NCBI GenBank assembly: GCA_965228445.1 | Contig: OZ245813.1 | Location: 4,092,001 to 4,156,000 of the forward strand | DNA length: 64,000 nucleotides | Direction: 5' to 3' | Origin: Thalassobaculum sp965228445 | GTDB taxonomy: Bacteria > Pseudomonadota > Alphaproteobacteria > Thalassobaculales > Thalassobaculaceae | In this document: piece after piece, positions 32,871 through 41,522 of the stretch | Numbering within the stretch: position 1 is the first letter of the stretch | Layout of the letters: each line of letters starts with the position of its first letter | The notes under the pieces: model-generated | Told to the model about the DNA's origin: nothing | Databases searched by the model: none | The model's input: the letters and a program-made list of their open reading frames with translations, nothing else | Position numbers and translations under genes: made by a program

Positions 32871-34973
32871 TCAGTTCGGGAGCTGGCCGTCCGCCGGCTT
32901 CCACTTGAAGCGGAACTCCATCGTGTCGCCGCGCTGGACCTCGGCATAGACCTCGCGCGGGATGCCGAGCTCGCGGGCGACCTCGTCGGGCACCTGGCGT
33001 TTCACCACGAAGCCCATGCGCTCCCACAGGGTGATCATGTCGGTGATGCCGTCCCAGTAGCTGGCATTGGCGTGATAGCCGATGCCGGCCACGCCGCGCT
33101 TCCAGTCGGCCCGCTGGTTGAAGAACTTGATGCGCTGGTCTCGATCGAGCTTCTGGCCGTCCTGGGTCTCGCCCCGGATCACCTGGTCGTCGAGGAAGGC
33201 CACCGGCAGCACGTCGATCGGCAGCAGGGCGGGCCACCACACGGCGGTGGGAAAATCGCTCTGCATCAGCACCTGCTGGCAGCTGAAGGCGTCGCACTGC
33301 CAGGGCAGGCCCATCCAGCGAGTCAGGTCGCCCGGCATGCAGGGGCCGACGGCCGGGGCGATGCCGTTGTCCGGATCGCCGGTCAGGGTGAGCTCCGGGG
33401 TCAGCAGGAGACCGAGATCCTGCAGCAGGGTCGGCCGGTCGCCCCGCGCCAGACGGAACGGTTCGGGCAGGGGCCCGTCAGTCGGCGGGTGGGCCCGGGC
33501 ATACATGTTCTTGTGCCGCAGGTAGTAGGTCAGCTCCACCCCGGGGTGGAACGCGCCGCCGCTCAGCGGCATCAGGGCGGCCTGGGTCAGGGCGAAGGGC
33601 TGCTGGTCCAGCGGGATTTCGTCGAAATCGGTGATCCCCGTCTCGTCCGGTTTCCAGTCGTCGACGTAGTTGCCGTCCTTCCAGTCGATCAGGAACTGAT
33701 ACTGGAGGTGGACCATCTGGAACCACTGATAGGGGCTGCCGTCGTAGTTGATGCCGTCGCCCAGCATGTACGGCACCTTGAGCTGCTGCTCGGTGAAATA
33801 GTCGGCGACGGTATTGCCGGAGAACTGGAAGGGCGGCCGGATCTGGGCGAAGGCCTGGGCGCGCAGCTGGGCGTTCGCGGGGTCGGACAGCCGGTCGATC
33901 AGCGCCGGATCGGCGAAGTCGAAATACTCGCCCATCCACGCCTCGCGCAGGTTCGCCGCATCGGTCAGCCACTGCATCTGCCCCAGGCGCTGAAGGGTCG
34001 GGTAGATGTCCTTGGTGAAGGACGGTTTGGCCGGCCGCTGCTGCCAGTCCAGCCGGACGTTCATGTCGTAGATCACGTCATACATGGTGGAGACCGGCGC
34101 GATCTCCGGCGCGAAGTTCGGGCCGACGCAGGCGACCCAGGCCGCATCGGCCGTGGTGTCGAGGTCCGGCTCGACCGGCAGGGCGTCGGACAGGGTCACG
34201 GTCGCGGTGACCGGGCCGTCGCACCAGTCGTCGTGCCAGCCGTTGTTGTCGGCGAAGCTGGTGATGCCGGCGCCGGTCGGGCTCTTCGACACGCCGTCGG
34301 GCGGGACGACCAGCAGGTGGCCGGCCGCGTCGGTCTGCAGATGGCCGAGGCCGACCGCCTCGCTGCCCCAGAACGTGCCGCCCATGGCGAACGCCTCGTC
34401 GGACCCGTCGGGGTTGGTGTCGGTGCCGGAGATCGTGGTGGCCCCCCCGTCGATCACCAGATTGTCGAGCCGCTGCTCCGGGCGGGTGAAATATTGGTTG
34501 CGGCGCTGGCCCGGGATGCCGGGGGCAAGCTCGCCGTTGTCCATCGGGTTGTTGAAGCCGTACCAGGCGGCCTTGGTATTGGCGACATGCACGGACCACT
34601 GAATGGTGCCGTCGGCGGCAGTGATCTCCTTGATCACCCGGTCGTCCCGATCGAAGGCGTAGATGCGGAAGCGCTGGACCTGCTTCTTGATCTTTTCGGT
34701 GCCGTCCTTGAACTGTCCGTCGGCCGGCTGCGGCGGCAGGCCGGGCACCTCCGGGGCGTGGAACCACAGCTTGCTGCCGCCGACCCGGCAGATGCCGATG
34801 GCCGGATAGATGCCGAGCCGGGCGACCTTCGCCCCCGCCGGCGCGATGCCGGGACCGGTGCCCTGGGCGACCGCCGCGCGGGCCAGCAGCGGCCCGGACA
34901 GTGCCATGGCCCCGGCTCCCGCCAGGAAGTCGCGCCGCTTCATGCCGGTCTTTGGTGTCTGCCCGTCGCCCAT
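32871..34973 (-). CDS. LodA-like quinoprotein (CTQ) oxidase with Tat signal
   Basis: A 700-residue protein; ATG 34973 follows GGGAGGAG. The N-terminus has a twin-arginine signal, MKRRDFLAGAGAMALSG, with an AxA-type site (ARAAVAQG). The mature part matches the L-lysine 6-oxidase family: RLGIYPAIGICRVGGSK, a VIDGGATTISGT block and GDLTRWMGLPWQCDAFSC. Cys560 or Cys565 and Trp624 lie about 59-64 residues apart, close to the Cys-Trp spacing of the LodA cofactor as I recall it. It is predicted to oxidise an amino acid or amine in the periplasm and release H2O2. The substrate is unknown. Confidence 0.85.
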   Translation of the reverse strand: MGDGQTPKTGMKRRDFLAGAGAMALSGPLLARAAVAQGTGPGIAPAGAKVARLGIYPAIGICRVGGSKLWFHAPEVPGLPPQPADGQFKDGTEKIKKQVQRFRIYAFDRDDRVIKEITAADGTIQWSVHVANTKAAWYGFNNPMDNGELAPGIPGQRRNQYFTRPEQRLDNLVIDGGATTISGTDTNPDGSDEAFAMGGTFWGSEAVGLGHLQTDAAGHLLVVPPDGVSKSPTGAGITSFADNNGWHDDWCDGPVTATVTLSDALPVEPDLDTTADAAWVACVGPNFAPEIAPVSTMYDVIYDMNVRLDWQQRPAKPSFTKDIYPTLQRLGQMQWLTDAANLREAWMGEYFDFADPALIDRLSDPANAQLRAQAFAQIRPPFQFSGNTVADYFTEQQLKVPYMLGDGINYDGSPYQWFQMVHLQYQFLIDWKDGNYVDDWKPDETGITDFDEIPLDQQPFALTQAALMPLSGGAFHPGVELTYYLRHKNMYARAHPPTDGPLPEPFRLARGDRPTLLQDLGLLLTPELTLTGDPDNGIAPAVGPCMPGDLTRWMGLPWQCDAFSCQQVLMQSDFPTAVWWPALLPIDVLPVAFLDDQVIRGETQDGQKLDRDQRIKFFNQRADWKRGVAGIGYHANASYWDGITDMITLWERMGFVVKRQVPDEVARELGIPREVYAEVQRGDTMEFRFKWKPADGQLPN

Positions 34974-35041
34974 GTCCGCTCCTCCCGCGTTGTTGGAGCA
35001 GAGTAACAGGTTACGAAGACACACTCAAAAATTGTTTTTTG

Positions 35042-36214
35042 TTAATTTGTGACGGGAGCGTCCGCCAGCGTGGCGGCCAGGGCGCGGACCTCGCCGGCAA
35101 GCGCGTCCGGATTCTCGAGGGCGGCGAAATGCCCTCCTTTTTCTACGGATTCCCAGCGGCGGATATCGGCATAGACCCGCGCCGCGGCGGAGCGTGGCGG
35201 GCGCAGTATCTCCCGCGGTGATTGCAGATAGCCTGTCGGTACGGTGACCTTTCCGCCGAGCGGGATGGGCCAGGGACCGTGGGCGCGGGCGTAATACGGC
35301 CAGAACGAGGAGCCGACCGCGCCGGTGAACCAGTAGAGCGAGATATCGGCCAGCATCCGGTCGCGGCTGACGACGGTCTCGATACGCCCGTCATTGTCGG
35401 TCCAGACATGGAACTTCTCGGCGATCCAGGCGGCGAGCCCGGCCGGACTGTCCACCAGCGCCGAGGCCAGGGTCTGGGGGCGGGTGCCCTGGATCGCCTG
35501 GTAGCCGGTCTCCTCGCGCAGGAACTCGGTCAGTTCCTCCAGATACCGCTCCTCCTCCGGGCTGGGGTTCTCGGCCACGGCGGCGTCGCGGCGCAGGGGC
35601 AGGAAGTTGAGATGCAGCGCGCGCACCCGCTCGGGATGGACGAAGGCGATGCGCGAGCCGACGAAGGCCCCCCAGTCGCCGCCCTGGACCATATAACCGT
35701 CGATGCCGAGCACCTCGTCCATCAACCTGGCCAGCGTGTCGGCCATCTCCTCGCAGGAGAAGCGCTTCTGGTCCGGCCGGAAGGACAGGGTGAAGCCGGG
35801 CAGGGACGGGGCGATCACGGTGAAGCTGGGCGCGTCCGGCGCGCCATGGGCGGCCGGATCGGTCAGCAGCGGGATCAACTCCAGGAACTCCAGGACGGAG
35901 CCCGGCCAGCCGTGCAGCAGCAGCAGCGGGATCGGGTCCGGCCCCTTGCCCTCCACGTGCAGATAGTGCAGCGGGATGCCGTCCAGCTCGACCCGGAACT
36001 GCGGCAGGGCGTTGAGCGCCGCCTCCTCGCGGCGCCAGTCGAAGCCGTCGCGCCAATAGCTCACCAGCTCGCGCAGGTACTCCGGGTCGGTGCCGTAGGC
36101 CCAGGCCTCCCCCGGCGTGCGGTCGGGGAAGCGGGTGCGGGCCAGCCGCGCCTTGAGGTCGTCGAGATCGGCCTGGGGGATGGCGAGGGTGAACGGCGTC
36201 GGGGTGATGGTCAC
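35042..36214 (-). CDS. Epoxide hydrolase (EHN N-terminal, alpha/beta hydrolase)
   Basis: A 390-residue alpha/beta hydrolase. GTG 36214 has a strong GGAGGT upstream. The N-terminal EHN domain (IPQADLDDLKARLARTRFPD) is followed by the oxyanion motif HGWPGS (101-106), the nucleophile Asp180 in QGGDWGAFVGSRIA, and His362 in KGGHFAALENPDALA. This layout is that of soluble/microsomal-type epoxide hydrolases and some juvenile-hormone hydrolase relatives. It starts 11 bases after the DMT transporter stop, so the two form a leftward operon. The substrate is unknown. Confidence 0.88.
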   Translation of the reverse strand: MTITPTPFTLAIPQADLDDLKARLARTRFPDRTPGEAWAYGTDPEYLRELVSYWRDGFDWRREEAALNALPQFRVELDGIPLHYLHVEGKGPDPIPLLLLHGWPGSVLEFLELIPLLTDPAAHGAPDAPSFTVIAPSLPGFTLSFRPDQKRFSCEEMADTLARLMDEVLGIDGYMVQGGDWGAFVGSRIAFVHPERVRALHLNFLPLRRDAAVAENPSPEEERYLEELTEFLREETGYQAIQGTRPQTLASALVDSPAGLAAWIAEKFHVWTDNDGRIETVVSRDRMLADISLYWFTGAVGSSFWPYYARAHGPWPIPLGGKVTVPTGYLQSPREILRPPRSAAARVYADIRRWESVEKGGHFAALENPDALAGEVRALAATLADAPVTN

Positions 36215-36225
36215 GGCAACCTCCG

Positions 36226-37125
36226 TCAGCGCTTGAACCGCTCGGCGATGGCGATGCCGCCGAGCACGAGGACCAGAGCCAGCGCGTGGTACAGGTGGAA
36301 CGCTTCGCCCAGGATGGCGACGCTGAGCACGGCGGCGAAGATCGGCACCAGGTTCACGAACACGCCGGCCCGGCCGGGCCCGACCTGATCGACGGCGAGC
36401 AGGAAGGAGATCTGCGCCAGGAAGGACGGGAAGATCACCACGAAGGCGACGATCCACCAGCCCTTCACCGTCGGCGTCTGCAGATCGCCGCTCAGGTACT
36501 CGTAGCCGGCGACCGGGATCGAGGTCAGGAAGGCGGCGGTCGCCAGTCCGGCGAACATGGTCATGCCGGACAGCGGCGGCCGCTTGCGCAGTGACACGGT
36601 GTAGCCGGCATAGAGCACGCAGGCGACGACGATCAGCACGTCGCCGTGGTTCAGTTCCAGGGCGGCCAGCCGGGCGAAATCGCCCTTCGAGGCGACCAGC
36701 GCGACGCCGATCATGGTGATCGCCACGCCGAGGATCTGCACCCCGCGCACCGGCGTCCGGTAGGCCGCGAAGGCGCCGAGCAGCACGAAGATCGGGATGG
36801 CGCCCTGCAGGATGCCGATATTGACCGCCTGGGTTTGCTTGGCGGCGACGTACATCAGGGTGTTGAAGACGCAGAACCCCAGCGCGCCCATCAGGAAGAT
36901 CTTGCCCCAGTGCCGGCGCAGGACCGGCCACTCGGCGGCCACCTTCTTCCGGGCGAAGATCGCCAGAAGCAGGAAGACGCCGAGCCAGCGCAGCAGGGTC
37001 AGCAGCATCGGGGACAGCTCGCCCACCGACATCTTGGCGGCGACCGCATTGGCCCCCCAGGACAGGGTGGTCAGCACCAGCAGCAGATAGGCGTTGGCGG
37101 CCGGTTTGGAGAGGGTGTCGGACAC
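36226..37125 (-). CDS. DMT superfamily (EamA) transporter
   Basis: A 299-residue integral membrane protein with about ten hydrophobic helices arranged as two EamA repeats. The first starts LLLVLTTLSWGANAVAAKMSVGELSPMLLTLLRWLGVF; the second includes GDVLIVVACVLYAGYTVSLRKRPP and PSFLAQISFLLAVDQVGPGRAGVFVNLVPIFAAVLSVAILGE. It is an inner-membrane drug/metabolite exporter or importer. GTG 37125 was chosen for the first helix start. It precedes the epoxide hydrolase and diverges from a TauD-type gene, with an operator-like TTGTGTACAA in between. Confidence 0.88.
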   Translation of the reverse strand: MSDTLSKPAANAYLLLVLTTLSWGANAVAAKMSVGELSPMLLTLLRWLGVFLLLAIFARKKVAAEWPVLRRHWGKIFLMGALGFCVFNTLMYVAAKQTQAVNIGILQGAIPIFVLLGAFAAYRTPVRGVQILGVAITMIGVALVASKGDFARLAALELNHGDVLIVVACVLYAGYTVSLRKRPPLSGMTMFAGLATAAFLTSIPVAGYEYLSGDLQTPTVKGWWIVAFVVIFPSFLAQISFLLAVDQVGPGRAGVFVNLVPIFAAVLSVAILGEAFHLYHALALVLVLGGIAIAERFKR

Positions 37126-37177
37126 AAGGGCTCCGCGAATTTGGTGGGGTGACGCCGGGCGCCGGCCCGTGGTGAGA

Positions 37178-37187
37178 TTGTGTACAA
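37178..37187. promoter_or_regulatory. GntR/FCD-like operator candidate TTGTGTACAA
   Basis: This site matches 9 of 10 bases of the TTGTATACAA palindrome at 9835. It lies in the divergent gap between the DMT transporter and the TauD-type dioxygenase, so it could control both. Confidence 0.45.
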
Positions 37188-37227
37188 AGGCCGCCGGAAC
37201 GAGACGGTCGACATGGGAGGTAAGGCG

Positions 37228-38085
37228 ATGCAGCAGTACGAGACCATAACCGTAAAGCCCATCGGCGGCACCATGGGTGCTGAGATTTCCGGTGTCGACC
37301 TGTCCGGGGAACTCGGCAACGAGATCTTCTCCGAGATCCACCGGGCTTTCCTGGAGAATCAACTGCTGGTGTTCCACGACCAGGATCTGACCATCGAGCA
37401 GAACAAGGCCTTCGCCCAACGCTTCGGCCCGCTGGTGCCTTATCCCTTCGTGAAGGGTCTGGAGGAGCACCCGGAGGTCTTCGAGATCCGCAAGGAGCCG
37501 GACGAGGAGAAGAATTTCGGCGGTGCCTGGCACACCGACATGTCCTTCGACGAGCGTCCGCCGATCGCCACAATGCTGTATGCCCATGAGGTGCCGTCGC
37601 GTGGCGGAGACACGGTGCTGGCCAACCTGTACCGCGCCTACGAGACCCTGAGCCCGACCATGCGCGCCTTCGTCGACGGCCTGACCGGCGTCTATAGCGG
37701 CGACCTGAAGGGCAAGCGCGGCGGCCGGGCGGCGCTGATGAACAGCACCCGGTTCGACACCCACAACGTGGAGAACGCGCCGAAGATGGAAAGCGAGCAT
37801 CCGCTGGTCCGCACCCATGCGGAGACCGGTCGCAAGGCGCTCTACATCTCCGGCAGCCATCTCTACCGGATCAAGGAACTGGCCGATAAGGAGAGCGACG
37901 CCCTGGTCGCCTTCCTGAAGGCCCATGCCGGGACCCTCGACTTCACCGCGCGCGCCTCCTACCGCAAGGGCACGCTGGTGATCTGGGACAACCGCTGCAC
38001 CCAGCACATGGCGCTGAACGACTATCCGGGCGAGCGCCGGGTGATGCACCGCCTGACAATCGGCGGCGGCGACCGCCCTCACTGA
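37228..38085 (+). CDS. TauD/TfdA family Fe(II)/2-oxoglutarate dioxygenase
   Basis: A 285-residue dioxygenase. ATG 37228 has GGGAGGTAAG upstream and gives the family start YETITVKPIGGTMGAEISGVDLS. The triad is seen in AWHTDMSFDERPPIATMLYA and in ERRVMHRLTIGG, and the C-terminal segment GTLVIWDNRCTQHMALNDY is conserved. It is distinct in sequence from the TauD protein at 27251. It is followed 26 bases later by a PanE-like reductase in the same direction. The substrate (taurine, chlorophenoxyacetate or other) is unknown. Confidence 0.9.
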   Translation: MQQYETITVKPIGGTMGAEISGVDLSGELGNEIFSEIHRAFLENQLLVFHDQDLTIEQNKAFAQRFGPLVPYPFVKGLEEHPEVFEIRKEPDEEKNFGGAWHTDMSFDERPPIATMLYAHEVPSRGGDTVLANLYRAYETLSPTMRAFVDGLTGVYSGDLKGKRGGRAALMNSTRFDTHNVENAPKMESEHPLVRTHAETGRKALYISGSHLYRIKELADKESDALVAFLKAHAGTLDFTARASYRKGTLVIWDNRCTQHMALNDYPGERRVMHRLTIGGGDRPH

Positions 38086-38111
38086 CCAACCAACCCAAGG
38101 AAGAACAAGAG

Positions 38112-39164
38112 ATGAGCGAGCGTATCGCGATCGTCGGGGCCGGCGCCGTGGGTGCCTATGTCGGCGGCTACTTTTCCCGCGCCGGCGAGGACGTCACCCT
38201 GATCGACCCGTGGCCGGAGAACGTCAACGCGATCAACGCGGGCGGTCTGAACCTCTACGGCCTGACCGAGGCCGAGTGCTTCAACGCCCCGGCCAAGGCG
38301 ATCCATCTGACCGACGTGCAGGCGCTGAAGAAAACCGGACCGATCGACATCGCCTTCGTGTGCACCAAGTCGTTCGACACCGCCTGGGCCACGATGATGA
38401 TCCAGGACTATCTGTCGCCGAACGGCTACGTGGTTTCGCTGCAGAACTGCATCAACGAGGAGACCATCGCCAAGGTGGTCGGCTGGGGCCGGGTGATCGG
38501 CACGATCGCCGCCAAGATCGCGGTCGAGATGACCGGGCCGGGCGAGGTGAAGCGCGGCGTGCCGCTGGGCGGCAACAGCCACACGGTGTTCCGTGTCGGC
38601 GAGATCCATGGCCGGATCACGCCGCGGGTCGAGCGGGTCTGCGGCATGCTGGCCGGCATCGACAGTGCCAAGACCACGACCAACCTGTGGGGCGAGCGCT
38701 GGTCGAAGCTCTGCGCCAACGCCCACCAGAACGGGGTGAGCGCGGCCAGTGGCCTCGGCAATAACGGCTGTGCGCGGGACGCCGATGTGCGCTGGCTGCA
38801 GATCCGGATCTGCGGCGAGGCGGCGGCCATCGGCCAGGCGCTGGGCTACGACCTGGAGAAGATCGGCAAGTTCACCGGCGAGGAATGGATCGCCGCCTGG
38901 AAGGGCGACGCCAAACAGCGTCAGGTGATCGAGGATGAGATGCTGGCGGCCTGCGAGGGGCGCAGCGAGGAGAGCCGCCCCTCCATGGCTCAGGACATCG
39001 CCAAGAGCCGGCGCACGGAGATCGACTACATCAACGGCTTCATCGCTGAGAAGGGGGCCGAGATCGGCATCGACGCCCCGGCGAACCGCGGCCTGGTGAA
39101 GGCCGTGCACGCGGTCGAACGCGGCGAACTGCCGCCGGCACCGGAGCGGGTAACGACGATCTGA
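38112..39164 (+). CDS. Ketopantoate reductase (PanE/ApbA) family protein
   Basis: A 350-residue Rossmann protein. The N-terminal motif is GAGAVGAYVGGYFSRAGEDVTLIDPW, followed by IAFVCTKSFDTAWA and VVSLQNCINEETIAKVVG, which are typical of the ketopantoate reductase fold. The C-terminal helical domain has a candidate KLCANAHQNGVSA segment. It is longer than classic PanE (about 300), so it may use another 2-keto acid. AAGGAAGAACAAGAG precedes the ATG. It is probably co-transcribed with the TauD-type dioxygenase. Confidence 0.82.
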   Translation: MSERIAIVGAGAVGAYVGGYFSRAGEDVTLIDPWPENVNAINAGGLNLYGLTEAECFNAPAKAIHLTDVQALKKTGPIDIAFVCTKSFDTAWATMMIQDYLSPNGYVVSLQNCINEETIAKVVGWGRVIGTIAAKIAVEMTGPGEVKRGVPLGGNSHTVFRVGEIHGRITPRVERVCGMLAGIDSAKTTTNLWGERWSKLCANAHQNGVSAASGLGNNGCARDADVRWLQIRICGEAAAIGQALGYDLEKIGKFTGEEWIAAWKGDAKQRQVIEDEMLAACEGRSEESRPSMAQDIAKSRRTEIDYINGFIAEKGAEIGIDAPANRGLVKAVHAVERGELPPAPERVTTI

Positions 39165-39221
39165 GAAACGGGGCGGCGGGGCGCCGGTCGCCCTCCGTTC
39201 TCAGGCTTTCATTACTTTCAT

Positions 39222-39321
39222 GCCCTCCCCGGCCTTGTGCCGGGGCAGCGCATCCGCTGACGCGAAGCGTCGGAAGCCTGTCAAAGTTGAAACCTTGCCC
39301 CGGCACAAGGCCGGGGAGGGC
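39222..39321. repeat. Long perfect inverted repeat (REP-like hairpin)
   Basis: A 26-base left arm at 39222-39247 and its exact reverse complement at 39296-39321 enclose a 48-base loop. The arms contain CCCCGGCCTTGTGCCGGGGC-type sequence. It lies between the PanE-like gene and the convergent PAS gene. It is a strong hairpin on either strand and could end both transcripts. Confidence 0.85.
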
Positions 39322-39351
39322 GCAATGAGTGGGGCGCTTGGTCGTTCTGAC

Positions 39352-39852
39352 CTACTCTCGGACGAAGACGTACCGGGTGAGCGACAGGATGATATCCACG
39401 TCGCGGCCGTTTTCCGCCAGCGGGAGGTGGACGCGCTGCGACTGCCGGGGGCCGTCGACGGCGAGCTGCCTGGCCGTGCGGAACACCGGCACGCCCTGTC
39501 CGGCGCAGCGCACCATGTCGCGGTAGCCGGCGCTTTCCTCGAAGTTCGGAAACTGCTCGGTACACCATTTTCCGGTGGAGTCCCGGCCGGCATAGTCGAC
39601 GACCGCCGTGCCGACCAGCCGGATCCGGAACCGCCAGGGGGCCCGGAAGACATCCGTCAGCCAGACATGCGGCAGCAGCTCGGGAATGTCCGCTGGATCG
39701 AAATGCTGGCGGCCTGGAAGTCCGTCCGGCGGCGCGATGCTGGTCCAGTAGTCGACGATCGCGGCGATTTCGCGCGCATAGCCGCCCGGGATCGCGACCG
39801 TCGCGTCGCGGCTGCGACCGGGTGATGGCTTCTGCCCGTGGCCTGTCGTCAT
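39352..39852 (-). CDS. Small PAS_5-type PAS domain protein
   Basis: A protein of about 166 residues, from ATG 39852 (GTG 39861 is possible). The sequence IAAIVDYWTSIAPPDGLPGRQHFDPADIPELLPHVWLTDVF...FRIRLVGTAVVDYAGRDSTGKWC has the PAS_5 layout. It opens with a helix ending in xYWxS, then the core with FRIRLVGT and a (D/S)TGK loop. No output domain follows. It resembles the PAS protein at 15523. It stands alone between the inverted repeat and the Baeyer-Villiger gene. Ligand and partner are unknown. Confidence 0.78.
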   Translation of the reverse strand: MTTGHGQKPSPGRSRDATVAIPGGYAREIAAIVDYWTSIAPPDGLPGRQHFDPADIPELLPHVWLTDVFRAPWRFRIRLVGTAVVDYAGRDSTGKWCTEQFPNFEESAGYRDMVRCAGQGVPVFRTARQLAVDGPRQSQRVHLPLAENGRDVDIILSLTRYVFVRE

Positions 39853-39892
39853 CGTTCCCACCGGATCGGGTCGTGGTGTCGATGACCCTATC

Positions 39893-41497
39893 CTAGCCCA
39901 GGCGGAACCCCTGATAGCCAGCCGCCGCCACCTCCCGGCACTTTTTCACGTAGGCCGGGAAGCCGGGATAGGGCATGAACACCCGCGGCTTGCCGGGAAC
40001 GTTCGCGCCCAGATACCAGGAATTGCAGCTCGGATAGAGGGTGCCGTCGGCGATCGCGTTGACGTGGTCGACCCAGGCGTCCTCGGCGTCCTGCTCCGGC
40101 TCGATGGTCGACTGCCCGTGTTCGCGCAGGTGCTCGATGATGTCGCTGACATAGTCCACATGCTGCTCGATGGTCGGCAGCATGTTGGTCAGCACCGACG
40201 GACTTCCCGGGCCGGTGATGAGGAACAGGTTGGGGAAGCCCACCGTCGTCAGGCCGAGATAGGTGCGGGGCCCGGCCTCCCATTTCTCGGTCAGCGCCAG
40301 GCCGTCGCGGCCGCGGATGTCGATCCGGTTCAGCGACCCGGTCATGGCGTCGAAGCCGGTAGCGAAGACGATGGCGTCGAAGGCGTATTCCCTGCCGCCT
40401 GTGATCAGGCCGGTCTCGGTCAACCGGTCGATCGGATCCCTGGAGATGTCGACGAGCGCGACATTGTCCCGGTTGTAGGTCTCGAAATAGCCGATATCGA
40501 CGCAGAGCCGCTTGCAGCCGATCACGCTGGTCGGGCAGAGCAATTCGGCGGTCTTCGGGTCGGTCACCGTCTCGCGGATCCTGTCACGCACGAAGCCGGC
40601 GGCGACGTCGTTGCCCTCCTTGTTCACCAGCAGGTCGATATAGGCGCCGAGATAGGAGAACCCGCCGAGCTCCCAGCGCCGGGCGAACTCCGCCCTGGCC
40701 GTCTCCAGCGGTTCGCTGCCCCATTTCAGGTCGCGCACCGAATAGAGCTGGCCCGAGCGGCCCTCTTTCGCCTTCTCGCGCAGCGCCTTGTAGTTGGCCT
40801 TGAACCAGGCCTCGTGCTCGGGATCGACCGGATGGTTGCGGGCCGGCACCGCGTAGTTCGGGGTGCGCTGGAACACGGTGAGGTGCTCGGACTGGCGGGC
40901 GATCACCGGGATCGACTGGATGGCGGAGGAGCCGGTGCCGATCACCGCGACCCGCTTGCCGGTGAAGTCCACGCCCTCCTTCGGCCAGCGCCCGGTGTGG
41001 TACCAGTCGCCTCTGAAGTTCTCCACCCCCTCGAAATGCGGCACGTTGGCGGAGGACAGGCATCCCGTCGCCATGACGAGATGGGGGGCGGCGACCGTGT
41101 CGCCCTTGTCCGTCTGCACGCGCCACAGCCCGGCCGCGTCGTCGTACCGGGCGGCGGTGACCTTGGTCTCGAAACGGATGTCTCGCTTCAGGTCGAAGCG
41201 GTCGGCCACGTGGTTGGCGTAGCGCAGGATCTCCGGCTGGGCGGCGAAGCGCTCGGACCAGGACCAGTCCTGCTGCAGGGCGTCGTCGAACTGGTAGGAA
41301 TACTCCATGCTCTCGACATCGCAGCGCGCGCCGGGATAGCGGTTCCAGTACCAGGTGCCACCGACCCCGTCGCCGGTCTCGAACACCACCGCCCTGAGCC
41401 CCATGCCGCGCGCCCGGTGCAGCATGTACATGCCAGCGAACCCGGCCCCCACGATCGCGACATCGACCCTGGCGGTATCGACCTGTTCGGCGGCCAT
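39893..41497 (-). CDS. Type I Baeyer-Villiger monooxygenase (FAD/NADPH)
   Basis: A 534-residue flavoprotein. ATG 41497 has GGGAGGAG in front. The first GxGxxG (GAGFAG, residues 17-22) binds FAD, and the second (GTGSSA, 187-192) binds NADPH. The Baeyer-Villiger fingerprint FxGxxxHxxxWP is present as FRGDWYHTGRWP at 161-172. The N-terminal GVGGTWYWNRYPGARCDVES is typical of cyclohexanone-type enzymes. It inserts oxygen into ketones to make esters or lactones. It is preceded by a HAD phosphatase gene on the other side; no hydrolase for the ester is adjacent. The ketone substrate is unknown. Confidence 0.92.
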   Translation of the reverse strand: MAAEQVDTARVDVAIVGAGFAGMYMLHRARGMGLRAVVFETGDGVGGTWYWNRYPGARCDVESMEYSYQFDDALQQDWSWSERFAAQPEILRYANHVADRFDLKRDIRFETKVTAARYDDAAGLWRVQTDKGDTVAAPHLVMATGCLSSANVPHFEGVENFRGDWYHTGRWPKEGVDFTGKRVAVIGTGSSAIQSIPVIARQSEHLTVFQRTPNYAVPARNHPVDPEHEAWFKANYKALREKAKEGRSGQLYSVRDLKWGSEPLETARAEFARRWELGGFSYLGAYIDLLVNKEGNDVAAGFVRDRIRETVTDPKTAELLCPTSVIGCKRLCVDIGYFETYNRDNVALVDISRDPIDRLTETGLITGGREYAFDAIVFATGFDAMTGSLNRIDIRGRDGLALTEKWEAGPRTYLGLTTVGFPNLFLITGPGSPSVLTNMLPTIEQHVDYVSDIIEHLREHGQSTIEPEQDAEDAWVDHVNAIADGTLYPSCNSWYLGANVPGKPRVFMPYPGFPAYVKKCREVAAAGYQGFRLG

Positions 41498-41522
41498 GCG
41501 CTCCTCCCGAAATCGTTGTTTT

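Noticed and set aside
32232..35006. A long open frame on the plus strand opposite the LodA/LodB-like genes
   Set aside because: The plus-strand translation is low-complexity and lacks motifs, whereas the minus strand has a Tat signal and two family signatures.
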